From NCBI RefSeq assembly GCF_003609635.1, contig NZ_MCIA01000006.1:62001-126000 (forward strand): a DNA stretch of 64,000 bases. Reading direction: 5' to 3'. Positions within the stretch are counted from its first letter, which is position 1, and every line of letters starts with the position of its first letter. The translations under genes were made by a program, and so were the position numbers. The notes under the pieces are model-generated. The model was given only the letters and a program-made list of their open reading frames with translations, had not been told where the DNA came from and made no database searches. Of this stretch, positions 44,063 to 53,062 are shown piece by piece. The DNA comes from Lacrimispora algidixylanolytica. GTDB lineage: Bacteria; Bacillota; Clostridia; Lachnospirales; Lachnospiraceae.

Positions 44063-45451
44063 TTGAAGAGCTTAAGAAAACAGCTTTCCCTGTCCATATT
44101 TCTCATTTTATTTCTCACAGTCTTTCTTACTGGAATTCTATCAAACTGGCTCATAAACCGAGAATTTGAAAAGTATATTATCCAGCTTGGAGAAGAAAGA
44201 CGAGAGAATATTGTAGAGGAACTAAGCAAACAATATGATGGATTAAAACGTGACTGGAAGAAAGATTATGTCCATGCCATTGGCATGAATGCACTCTATG
44301 ACGGCTACATTATCAAACTGTATGATGCAGGAAATCATGTGGTGTGGGATGCAGAAAATCACGATATGAGTCTTTGTGGTCAGATTATGGATGAGATATC
44401 TCTGCGAATGGAGGAACGAGGTTCCAAAGGTGGTTTCGTTGATAATGTTTATGAGCTGAACCAGAATGGTAAAAGGACAGGAAGTCTTTCCATCAAATAT
44501 TATGGTCCCTTTTTCATGAATGAAGCGGATTTTGATTTTATCAATGTCATGAATCAGGTGCTTATATTTATTGGAGTCTTATCTGGAATCTGCTCAGTGA
44601 TTGCAGGTTGCCTTCTTGCCCGCCGTATCTCACGGCCAGTCACGAAAACAGCTTACATTGCAAAACAGATTTCAGAGGGGAATTATAACATTCGGTTTGA
44701 GCCTGGAACTAGAATTAAAGAGCTTGATGATCTGGCAGAAGCCATTAATCAGCTATCAGACGGCCTTGGAAAACAAGAGAACCTTAGAAAGAGATTGACT
44801 GCCGATGTGGCTCATGAATTACGGACTCCTCTTACGTCTCTAAGTTCTCATCTGGAGGCAATGATGGAAGGGTTATGGGAGCCGACTCAGGAACGCCTTG
44901 GTAGTTGCTTTGAAGAGGTGAAGCGGTTGGGGACGCTGGTTGCAGATCTAGAACAGCTTGCCAGAATGGAAAGTGAAAACCTGGTGTTAAGAAAATCAAA
45001 GGAAGATCTATTAAACCTGGTTAAGATTGTTTCTGAAACGATGAATGGGGAGTTGTTAAAAAGAAACTTATCCTTTTCTCTGGAAGGTACGCCAATATCG
45101 GTTGAAATCGATAAGGACCGGATCAGCCAGGTGATTGCAAACCTACTTTCTAATGCGATGAAATATACGCCGGAAGGTGGCAGCATAAAAGTGGTGGTTA
45201 CGGAAACACCCAAAGACGGCGTCATAAAGGTAATTGATAATGGGATTGGAATCCCGGAACGAGAACTTCCCCTCATCTTTGAACGGTTTTATCGTTCCGA
45301 TAAGTCAAGAGACAGAAAGACGGGAGGTGCAGGGATCGGACTTGCCATTGTAAAATCCATTGTCACAGCTCACGGTGGAAGGGTAGTGGCCGAAAGCACC
45401 GTAGAACAGGGAAGTTGCTTTACCGTAAGCATTCCCAAAGACTCTAAATAA
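44063..45451 (+). CDS. Sensor histidine kinase with HAMP domain
   Basis: A 462-residue kinase: membrane helix (about 10-32), extracellular sensor domain (about 33-165), second helix (about 166-190), HAMP (RRISRPVTKTAYIAKQI), HisKA with DVAHELRTPLTSLSSHL, and HATPase with NLLSNAMKYTPEGG, DNGIGIPERELP and GGAGIGLAIVKSIV. GGAGGG is eight bases before a TTG at 44063, which is preferred over the GTG at 44054 that touches that site. It is the partner of the preceding regulator. A terminator follows. Confidence 0.9.
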   Translation: MKSLRKQLSLSIFLILFLTVFLTGILSNWLINREFEKYIIQLGEERRENIVEELSKQYDGLKRDWKKDYVHAIGMNALYDGYIIKLYDAGNHVVWDAENHDMSLCGQIMDEISLRMEERGSKGGFVDNVYELNQNGKRTGSLSIKYYGPFFMNEADFDFINVMNQVLIFIGVLSGICSVIAGCLLARRISRPVTKTAYIAKQISEGNYNIRFEPGTRIKELDDLAEAINQLSDGLGKQENLRKRLTADVAHELRTPLTSLSSHLEAMMEGLWEPTQERLGSCFEEVKRLGTLVADLEQLARMESENLVLRKSKEDLLNLVKIVSETMNGELLKRNLSFSLEGTPISVEIDKDRISQVIANLLSNAMKYTPEGGSIKVVVTETPKDGVIKVIDNGIGIPERELPLIFERFYRSDKSRDRKTGGAGIGLAIVKSIVTAHGGRVVAESTVEQGSCFTVSIPKDSK

Positions 45452-45465
45452 GGCGAGATCAAAAT

Positions 45466-45495
45466 AAAGAGACAGGAAAAACCCTGTCTCTTTTT
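45466..45495 (+). terminator. Terminator of the two-component operon
   Basis: AAAGAGACAGG (45466-45476) and CCTGTCTCTTT (45483-45493) form a perfect 11-bp stem followed by T. Confidence 0.9.
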
Positions 45496-45813
45496 CTGTG
45501 CAGCCAATGGACGTAATTTTACCTGATTCATCGTAAACGAAGTGAATCTACAATGGGCATAAAAGCTAGTTTTGTGGTCTGAGACAGTGTCCGAATCTCT
45601 AATTCACTAATGGCTATGGTCATTATGAAAAAATCATTACAGGCAATTATCAATATAAAAGATGGAAAAAATAGAGATTCTCTCAGAAAAAATAAAAAAT
45701 ATCACTTTTTTCTATCTTAAGAGTCAGATTTAAATGGTATGCTTTCAAAAATATGAAATGATACAATAAATATAACAGAGTAAGGCTGAGCAAAAATAAA
45801 GGAGATAAAGGGA
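45496..45813 (+). other. Intergenic leader region upstream of the LplB gene
   Basis: No gene is visible in this 318-base stretch. TTTCA-N6-TGAAA at about 45744-45759 is a short inverted repeat before TACAAT (about 45763-45768); no good -35 accompanies that -10, which fits an activator-dependent promoter under the YesN-type regulator. Confidence 0.4.
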
Positions 45814-46746
45814 ATGAAAGAGTCCGTATCAGGGAAAGCATCAAAACGCACGTTGCAAAGCCGCAGGTTGTTTTACTGCATTTTACCCTTCATCATACTG
45901 AGCTTTCTATTTTCCTATTTTCCGCTGCATGGGTGGATTTACGCCTTTTATGATTATAAACCTCCACTTAAATTGTCCCAGTGTGATTTTGTAGGCTGGA
46001 AATGGTTTGAGACACTCTTTGCAAATAAAACTCAGGTTGCACAGATCTTTCAGGTAATGAAGAACACACTTGCTATGAGCTTACTGGGAATGCTTACTTC
46101 TGTATTTCCAATTGGGTTTGCTATATTTCTCAATGAGATAAAATGCAAATGGTTTAAGAGTCTGGTGCAGACATTGACCGCACTTCCCAATTTTATAAGT
46201 TGGGTATTGGTCTATTCTGTGGCATTTAGCTTATTTACAGATGGCGGACTGGTAAATACGTTGCTTCAAAATATGGGACTAATCACAACCCCAATTAAGT
46301 TTCTAGACAGTGATGCTCATATCTATTCTTGGATGACCTTATGGAATGTATGGAAAGGTCTTGGCTGGGGGGCAATTCTTTATCTGGCGGCGATTGCTGG
46401 AATTGATTCAGAACTTTATGAGGCAGCACGGGTCGACGGTGCGAATCGGTTCTGTTTGATGAAGGAAATCACCCTTCCATCCTTAATGCCTACCTTCTTC
46501 GTACTGCTGATGATGTCAGTTGCTAACTTTTTAAATAATGGAATGGATCAGTATTTTGTATTCCAGAACTCTTTTAATAAAGAGCACATACAAGTATTGG
46601 ATTTATACGTGTATAATGTAGGAATGACAGGAAGCAGTTTGTCTCTTGCTACTGCGATCAGTATGTTAAAAAGCATCATCAGTTTAATATTACTGACCAT
46701 AGTAAATATCTTATCTAAAAAAACACGTGGGGAATCGATTATCTAG
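45814..46746 (+). CDS. ABC sugar transporter permease, LplB type
   Basis: A 310-residue permease of the oligosaccharide (CUT1) group with six helices and the coupling loop EAARVDGANRFCLMKEITLP. The N-terminus PFIILSFLFSYFPLHGWIYAF followed by FVGWKWFE is typical of LplB/YtcP-group permeases that work with LplA-type lipoproteins and a shared ATPase encoded elsewhere. AAAGGAGAT precedes the ATG. It is the first gene of the transporter operon. Confidence 0.9.
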   Translation: MKESVSGKASKRTLQSRRLFYCILPFIILSFLFSYFPLHGWIYAFYDYKPPLKLSQCDFVGWKWFETLFANKTQVAQIFQVMKNTLAMSLLGMLTSVFPIGFAIFLNEIKCKWFKSLVQTLTALPNFISWVLVYSVAFSLFTDGGLVNTLLQNMGLITTPIKFLDSDAHIYSWMTLWNVWKGLGWGAILYLAAIAGIDSELYEAARVDGANRFCLMKEITLPSLMPTFFVLLMMSVANFLNNGMDQYFVFQNSFNKEHIQVLDLYVYNVGMTGSSLSLATAISMLKSIISLILLTIVNILSKKTRGESII

Positions 46747-46761
46747 GGGGTGGTAGGTTTC

Positions 46762-47682
46762 GTGAAAACTAGAAAAATGAGACATAAAAGATTAAAATGC
46801 AATGACGTGGCGTTTAACCTTATCAATCATTTTGTATTCATCATCATTACGCTCATCTGTTTTTATCCATTTTACTATATGATAATCAATACCGTTAGTG
46901 CCAATGATTTAAGTGCCAATGGATCCATCCGTTTTTTACCGAAGTCCATTCATTTTGATAATTATACCCAAGTATTAGCTATAAATGGCCTGATGAGGGC
47001 GGCATTGATATCGATTGGAAGAACTGTTATTGGTACCGCTTGCACGGTATTGGCTTCAGCATTTTTGGGATATGTATTTACACAGGAAAAAATGTGGCAT
47101 AGGAGATTTTGGTATCGGTTTTTCATTATCACCATGTATTTTAATGCGGGATTAATTCCGATGTTCATTACTATGAAAACACTGCATTTGACCAATACTT
47201 TCTGGGTGTATATCATACCGGTTATTATACAGCCGTTTAATATCATTCTCGTTAAGACATACATTGAATCCATGCCAAGGTCCTTGCAGGAAGCAGCAGA
47301 GATAGATGGAGCAGGAATTTTTACTGTATTTGGAAAAATCATTCTTCCCACAGCAAAACCGATTCTTGCTACCGTGGCGATCTTTTCGGCAGTGGGGCAG
47401 TGGAATTCGTTCCAGGATACACTGATTTATGTTACGGAACAGAAGTTATATTCATTACAGTATTTATTATACACTTATATCAATCAAGCCAGTTCTCTGG
47501 CAGCAATGGTTCGTAACAATGGAGTATCTGCCGTGAGTGCGGTAGCACTCGCATCTCAGCAGACACCAACTTCTATCCGCATGACGGTGTCCGTAATCGT
47601 AGTGCTTCCAATTTTGTTTGTGTATCCAATGTTTCAACAGTTTTTTGTAAAAGGAATTATGATCGGATCAGTGAAAGGGTAA
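46762..47682 (+). CDS. ABC sugar transporter permease, LplC/YtcP type
   Basis: The second permease of the pair, 306 residues, with six helices, the motif CFYPFYYMIINTVSANDL and the coupling loop EAAEIDGAGIFTVFGKIILP. The start is either GTG at 46762, after AGGGGG, or GTG at 46750, which overlaps that site; the former is preferred. It begins shortly after the first permease and is followed by the solute-binding lipoprotein. No ATPase gene is present, as in other LplABC systems that use MsmX-like shared ATPases. Confidence 0.9.
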   Translation: MKTRKMRHKRLKCNDVAFNLINHFVFIIITLICFYPFYYMIINTVSANDLSANGSIRFLPKSIHFDNYTQVLAINGLMRAALISIGRTVIGTACTVLASAFLGYVFTQEKMWHRRFWYRFFIITMYFNAGLIPMFITMKTLHLTNTFWVYIIPVIIQPFNIILVKTYIESMPRSLQEAAEIDGAGIFTVFGKIILPTAKPILATVAIFSAVGQWNSFQDTLIYVTEQKLYSLQYLLYTYINQASSLAAMVRNNGVSAVSAVALASQQTPTSIRMTVSVIVVLPILFVYPMFQQFFVKGIMIGSVKG

Positions 47683-47693
47683 GGAGGAGAGAG

Positions 47694-49451
47694 ATGAAAA
47701 AAAAAGCGTTAAGTTTACTACTCTGTATTGTTATGACAGCTTCAACCGTATTAATTGGTTGCAGCAATGAAAAGACCAGTGCGTCTGCTGGTGGCAATGG
47801 AAAAGATGATGAATTTATTACCGTAGATGTATTTGATACATTGGCAAATTATCAGGGAATTCAGTCTGGCTGGTTTGGAAAGATAGTAAAAGATAAATTT
47901 AATATGGAATTAAACATTATAGCTCCAAATGTCGCGGGAGGCGGTGATACTTTATTTCAGACCCGTTCCGCAGCAGGGAACCTGGGGGATCTTATCATAT
48001 CAAAAACAGAGAGCGGACGATTTGAAAATATGGTGAAAGCTGGACTTTTAATGGATATGACGGATCTTTTAAAAGATAAAGCTGTCTTGAAAGATTATAA
48101 AGATGCAATAGAGAACATGAATACAAATTTGAAACCAGTAGGAATCTATGGAATCCCAAGTGAGATATCCAATCGCTCCCCCAATGTATCTACGGAAGGT
48201 GTGGATCCACTGGTGGCTCCCTATGTGAGATGGGATGCTTATAAGGCCGCAGGATATCCGGCAATGGAATCTTTGGAGGACTGGATCCCGGTTATGAAGC
48301 AAATGCAGGAGAATACACCAAAAAGCGATTCTGGTAAAAAGACTTATGCCATCTCATTGTTCAAAGATTGGGATGACAGTATGATGGTGGGAGCAAAAAA
48401 TTACGCATCTTTATATGGTTATAATGAAATTGGATTTGTGTTAGCCAAGGCAGATGGAAGTGATAATCAGGAAATCACCTCAAGTGACGGTTATTATGTT
48501 GGTGCGCTGGAATTTTTGTTTCATGCAAATCAAGAGGGACTAATCGATCCAGAATCGACCACGCAAAATTATGATATATTATCGGATAAGTATCGTGATG
48601 GTCAGATTTTGACTTCTCTCTGGTCCTTCCAGGGACCATCTTATTATAATACAGTGGAACACAAGAATGCTTTAAAAGGGTTTATGCCAGCATATATCAA
48701 AGGAATTTCACCTTACTCTTTTGGATGTTATACGAAAGGCAATGGAAAGACCATTATTGCCATTGGCAGCCAGACAAAGTATGCGAAAAGACTGGCAGAA
48801 TTTATTGATTGGATTTATTCACCGGAAGGAATGGAAATTGTAGGTCAGGCCAACGGGGCAGCAGGAATGGAAGGATTAACATGGGAGATAAAAGACGGGA
48901 AGGCAGTGTTTACGGAATTTGGTGAGAAAGCACTCCCTAATAATAATGTACCAGTTCCGGAAGAATGGGGCGGTGGTTCATGGAAGGATGGAGTACCTGC
49001 GCTTAACTTTAAAACGCTGTCAATTGTTGATATCGATCCGAGGATTAATGAGCCGTACCTAACTACTATGTGGTCTTCGGAATTAGCAAAGCGAACAACG
49101 CCCCTAGATCTTGACTGGCAGGAGAAAAATGGTGGTGCAAAGACAACCATTGAATTTCTAGAAAGCAAAAATGCACTGTCAGTTGCAGCAGGAACCTCTT
49201 ATTTACAACCAGAAGAAAGTTCTGATATTACAACACTTCGGGGGCAATGTAAGTCAGTGATTGTGGATGATTCATGGAAGATGATATTTGCCAAGGATGA
49301 AACGGAATTTAAGAGTATTTTAAAACACATGCAGGATACGGTCAAAGGTCTTGGATATGAAAAGGTACTGGAAGTGGATATGAAAAATGCAAACGATCAG
49401 GCAGATTCCAGAATTAAAGCTGTGGAAGAGTACAACAATAAAGCAAAGTAG
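47694..49451 (+). CDS. Sugar-binding lipoprotein, LplA type
   Basis: A 585-residue extracellular solute-binding protein with a lipobox LIGCS (lipidated Cys near residue 23). It binds the oligosaccharide for the two permeases. Visible parts are VDVFDTLANYQGIQSGWFGK, NIIAPNVAGGGDTLFQTR and SPEGMEIVGQANGAAGMEG. Its length is typical of the large LplA class. AAGGAGG precedes the ATG. The gene ends the transporter operon, and its 3' end converges on the YesN-type regulator. Confidence 0.9.
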   Translation: MKKKALSLLLCIVMTASTVLIGCSNEKTSASAGGNGKDDEFITVDVFDTLANYQGIQSGWFGKIVKDKFNMELNIIAPNVAGGGDTLFQTRSAAGNLGDLIISKTESGRFENMVKAGLLMDMTDLLKDKAVLKDYKDAIENMNTNLKPVGIYGIPSEISNRSPNVSTEGVDPLVAPYVRWDAYKAAGYPAMESLEDWIPVMKQMQENTPKSDSGKKTYAISLFKDWDDSMMVGAKNYASLYGYNEIGFVLAKADGSDNQEITSSDGYYVGALEFLFHANQEGLIDPESTTQNYDILSDKYRDGQILTSLWSFQGPSYYNTVEHKNALKGFMPAYIKGISPYSFGCYTKGNGKTIIAIGSQTKYAKRLAEFIDWIYSPEGMEIVGQANGAAGMEGLTWEIKDGKAVFTEFGEKALPNNNVPVPEEWGGGSWKDGVPALNFKTLSIVDIDPRINEPYLTTMWSSELAKRTTPLDLDWQEKNGGAKTTIEFLESKNALSVAAGTSYLQPEESSDITTLRGQCKSVIVDDSWKMIFAKDETEFKSILKHMQDTVKGLGYEKVLEVDMKNANDQADSRIKAVEEYNNKAK

Positions 49452-49507
49452 AGTTTCAATCATTGACAATGAAGAAGTGGTGATTGACAAGAAATAGTTG
49501 TTATAAA

Positions 49508-49542
49508 ATGGACACCGAGAGGGCCGGCTTCTCGATGTCCAT
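49508..49542. terminator. Terminator between lplA and the regulator gene
   Basis: ATGGACAcCGAGA and TCTCGaTGTCCAT form a 12-bp stem with one mismatch. A T-rich tail on the minus strand suits the end of the YesN-type gene; it may serve both genes. Confidence 0.65.
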
Positions 49543-49553
49543 TGTTCACTCCT

Positions 49554-51089
49554 TTATTGATAAAACCTGCGGTATTCCGCAGGACTCATACCAACGTATT
49601 TCTTAAATTTCTTATGGAAGTAATTAACGTCTGTATAACCGACTAGCAGAGCAATTTCATATACCTTATTTTCATCGTTTAAAAGTGACTTCTTGGAGTT
49701 TTCAATCCGGACTTCATCAATGTAAGAATTAAAGCTCTTCCCAGTAGCTTTATGAAACACCTTTCCAAGATACGAACTGTTATATCCAAAAAGGTCTGCA
49801 ATGGTTCCCAGCTTTAAATTCTCCTGATAGTTGTACTGAATATAATGGAGGATGCCATCCATGACGTTTTCGCGGGTAGGTGACCCAATGGCGTTCATGC
49901 ACATCTCAAATTGAAGTGTAAAAAAATCCAGTATTTCATATAGGTAATATTTTTCTTCTATGGTACTGATGATAGCAGCATTGTTTGGAAATGGTATCTC
50001 TATGCCGCAATATGTATGAGTGAGGATGGATTTTACCTGGATCATGATATCTGCCAGGGTATGTTTTACGATGGGAACCTCAAGGTCCGCAAAGTAGAGG
50101 TCCTTTTTTAATTGGTCCAAGACTTCTTGGAGCATTTGATGGTTAGCGGATTGAATGTGGTTTCCAATCTGCTGAGGGTAGGTGTTTTCCATAAAAGCAT
50201 TGGATTTGATTGTAGGGAAATCCTTTGGCAAATCCATATACCCCAGGACATGTTGATTAAAATGGCAGAAGAATCTGCGTTTCATCAGTAATTGTGCGTC
50301 CTCAAAGGAACTATGGATGTGCTCTGCTGAATAAACAGGTTTTCCATAGGTGAGAAACAGGGAATCCAAAGGAGAACCTTTTTGTGGTTGGCTGATATAA
50401 TGTTCCACCAGCTCCTGAAACCGGTTCAGTGCAAAATCGCCTTTTAATATAATCACATTTAGATCGTTTTGTTTCAAAAATTCCAGTGAGTTGTGATTTT
50501 TGTTTGCAAGCCGCAGGATTTCCGCAAAATCCCATGTGGCCTGGAAAGAATCTTGATTGTAGTTTGCATATAAAACAACCTGATATACATAAGACTCCAG
50601 CATCATATCGTGATAGTCCAGAAACGAATCATTGGCTTTGTTGAAAAGAATATCATGTAAAATAGAATCTCTGGCTTTGTCGCGGTATTGCAACAGCTTT
50701 TTCTGCATATCCAGTTCATTTCGTATGGATTCTTTTGCTTCCAGAACGGCTTTTTCAAGTTCCTTTTCCTCAATCGGCTTTGTGAGATAGCAGGTTACTC
50801 CAAAACGGATGGCTTCCTGGGCGTAGGAAAAATCAGAGTATCCACTTAAAAGAATAAATCTTCCGCTAAACCCCTGTTCCCTTGCCCTTTTTATGACCTC
50901 TAAGCCAGATAACTTGGGCATGCGGATATCCAATAGGACAACGTCCGGCATAAGTCTGATGATCTGCTCCAATGTATCCTGCCCATTCTTGCCCTCACCA
51001 CAAATATAAAATCCCAGTTCCGACCAGTTAAGCAAGTATCGGATCCCTTCCCTTACATCAATTTCATCATCGGATATAAACAGTTTCAT
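49554..51089 (-). CDS. YesN-type AraC response regulator
   Basis: A 511-residue regulator with an N-terminal receiver (ISDDEIDVREGIRYLL, phospho-acceptor Asp54 in LLDIRMPKLSG, YLTKPIEEKELEKAV), a long middle region of unknown structure (about 130-390) and a C-terminal AraC domain with LGTIADLFGYNSSYLGKVFH and VYEIALLVGYTDVNYFHKKF. It pairs with the sensor whose last codon overlaps its ATG (ATGA). It probably activates the LplBCA and glycosidase genes in response to sugar. Confidence 0.93.
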   Translation of the reverse strand: MKLFISDDEIDVREGIRYLLNWSELGFYICGEGKNGQDTLEQIIRLMPDVVLLDIRMPKLSGLEVIKRAREQGFSGRFILLSGYSDFSYAQEAIRFGVTCYLTKPIEEKELEKAVLEAKESIRNELDMQKKLLQYRDKARDSILHDILFNKANDSFLDYHDMMLESYVYQVVLYANYNQDSFQATWDFAEILRLANKNHNSLEFLKQNDLNVIILKGDFALNRFQELVEHYISQPQKGSPLDSLFLTYGKPVYSAEHIHSSFEDAQLLMKRRFFCHFNQHVLGYMDLPKDFPTIKSNAFMENTYPQQIGNHIQSANHQMLQEVLDQLKKDLYFADLEVPIVKHTLADIMIQVKSILTHTYCGIEIPFPNNAAIISTIEEKYYLYEILDFFTLQFEMCMNAIGSPTRENVMDGILHYIQYNYQENLKLGTIADLFGYNSSYLGKVFHKATGKSFNSYIDEVRIENSKKSLLNDENKVYEIALLVGYTDVNYFHKKFKKYVGMSPAEYRRFYQ

Positions 51090-52885
51090 TCTTCCATCCC
51101 CCTAATACATTCCTGTGCTGGCAAAACCATAGTTACCAGTGTCCCCCAATGCTTCTTGCTCTTTACCTGAAAACCAAAGTTCTTGCCATAATATAATTGA
51201 ATTCGTTGATAAATATTATAAAGCCCGATCCTTTTTGAAGATTCCCGGTGCAGTTTATCAATGTTTTGGTACATCTTGGCAATCTCTTCCGGCGTCATAC
51301 CACAGCCATTGTCAAAGATATCAATATATAATTTCTTTTCTTTTTTTATGATGTGAATAATGATCCTTCCGCCTTGTTCCATTTCTTTTAGTCCGTGAAG
51401 CACTCCATTTTCCACAATGGGCTGTAAGAGAAGAGGCATAATCTGATATTCGTTTAAATCTATCTGCGGTGATGTCTTTAAGGAATAGTTGATGCTGTCA
51501 TGAAAACGCAGTTTTTGAATGGATAAATATGTATCAATATAATCCAGTTCTTTTGCCAGAGTGATAAAAGAGTTTGTGGTGTTTTCTAGCACATAGCGCA
51601 TGGATTTTCCAAGTAGCTTTACTGCATTTGCCACATCTAAATTACCAGCTTTTAGTGACCGCATACGAATGGTCTCCAACGTGTTGTAGAGAAAATGGGG
51701 ATTAATCTGACTGGAGAGCATCTTAAATTCCATTTGCTGCTGCTGGTTTGCCAGTTGTTGCGTCCGTATCTGGGCTTCATATACAGAGGTTTCTTTGCGC
51801 AGAATATCCTGTATCATGACATTTAAGTCTGCGAATGCCTCGGAAATTTCATCTTCTCCATGAAAGGTGTCAATGATGTTATAGTTGCCCTGGCTTGCAT
51901 TGTGCATGGTCTCACGGAGTGTAATGATGCGGTGACTGAAATACCTAGAGTAGGTGTAGATGAATGCACTGGTGACGAAGAGAATCAGCATGAGAATCCC
52001 AAGATATAGACCGGTAATCTTGTTCATATAGGGGTATCCATTCTCATTTAGTGACGCTAGATAGAATAAATCATTGGAGTATGTAGTAGAAAGGGAAGAG
52101 ACACAGCCGATCACTTTTTGCTCCGGCAGATTGATTTTGCCAAGATAGTATCCATCGGGACCAGAGGCATATGTTTTCAAGGATTGGTCCATGGTCTGTT
52201 TGTTACTGCAATAAAATATTTCACCCTCATTTAGCCATAGAACGGTGTTTAGAGAGCTGTTTTCAATTCGATTTTTGATATGATTGTTGCTTACGGTTAA
52301 ATTTAGGATTGCGAAACTATTAATCTGAGGGAGAAATATTCTGGTGTGCAGACATAACATAAGGGAATGATTGTCAAAATTATCTGAGACATCTTCTATG
52401 GTCCAAAAAGGAGTAACGGTAGTATAAGCCTGTTCAAACCAGTCCTCTTTTTGTAGGTCAGATGTAATCTGATGAATATATTTGCTTTCCGGCATAGAAT
52501 TGTTTTGAGTATAGATTGATATGCGTTGTATTGCCATGTCCTGTGATAAAAGTGTCACAAATCCCTTATAATTTTCTATTTCCCTGGTACCTTCAGTTGG
52601 GGAGGCATAAACCGTGCTTAATAGCTGAATTAATTCTTTATCGGAAGATAGTGACTCTGCTTTTATCTGTATATTTGAGGTTAAATCAAGGAGAAGAGAC
52701 TTGACTCGGAGATTGTCGGAGTGGGACTGATCTTCATAATGGCGAAACAATAAGGATCGTGTATTGTATACAAGGTAATTACCAATAGACATAACAGGGA
52801 TAAATATGGCAATAAAAAAAATAATGGAAAGTTGTTTCTGTACCTTGATTCTTGTTATTGCTGTAAATATTTTTTTGATCGACAT
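51086..52885 (-). CDS. YesM-type sensor histidine kinase
   Basis: A 599-residue sensor kinase: two membrane helices flank an extracellular domain of about 260 residues, then a HAMP-like linker (ITLRETMHNASQGNYNII), the His_kinase domain with SSQINPHFLYNTLETIRM and a HATPase with LQPIVENGVLHGLKEM and DNGCGMTPEEI. The ATG at 52885 has GGGGGA seven bases upstream; an in-frame codon at 52936 is less likely. It overlaps its regulator by four bases. It probably senses extracellular oligosaccharide via the LplA system. Confidence 0.92.
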   Translation of the reverse strand: MSIKKIFTAITRIKVQKQLSIIFFIAIFIPVMSIGNYLVYNTRSLLFRHYEDQSHSDNLRVKSLLLDLTSNIQIKAESLSSDKELIQLLSTVYASPTEGTREIENYKGFVTLLSQDMAIQRISIYTQNNSMPESKYIHQITSDLQKEDWFEQAYTTVTPFWTIEDVSDNFDNHSLMLCLHTRIFLPQINSFAILNLTVSNNHIKNRIENSSLNTVLWLNEGEIFYCSNKQTMDQSLKTYASGPDGYYLGKINLPEQKVIGCVSSLSTTYSNDLFYLASLNENGYPYMNKITGLYLGILMLILFVTSAFIYTYSRYFSHRIITLRETMHNASQGNYNIIDTFHGEDEISEAFADLNVMIQDILRKETSVYEAQIRTQQLANQQQQMEFKMLSSQINPHFLYNTLETIRMRSLKAGNLDVANAVKLLGKSMRYVLENTTNSFITLAKELDYIDTYLSIQKLRFHDSINYSLKTSPQIDLNEYQIMPLLLQPIVENGVLHGLKEMEQGGRIIIHIIKKEKKLYIDIFDNGCGMTPEEIAKMYQNIDKLHRESSKRIGLYNIYQRIQLYYGKNFGFQVKSKKHWGTLVTMVLPAQECIRGMEE

Positions 52886-53062
52886 GATTAATCCCCCCAT
52901 TCCTCTACTTATTCTAATTATATCGACCTTACTCAAGAAATAAAAGTAATAGATGAAAAACTCACTAATTTTTCCGTGATTTATCTGGAATTATACCTGT
53001 ATGCTTGGTGATGCCTCTCGCTTATAATCGTGTGTAAAGAGATGATTTAAGGAGGAAGCGTT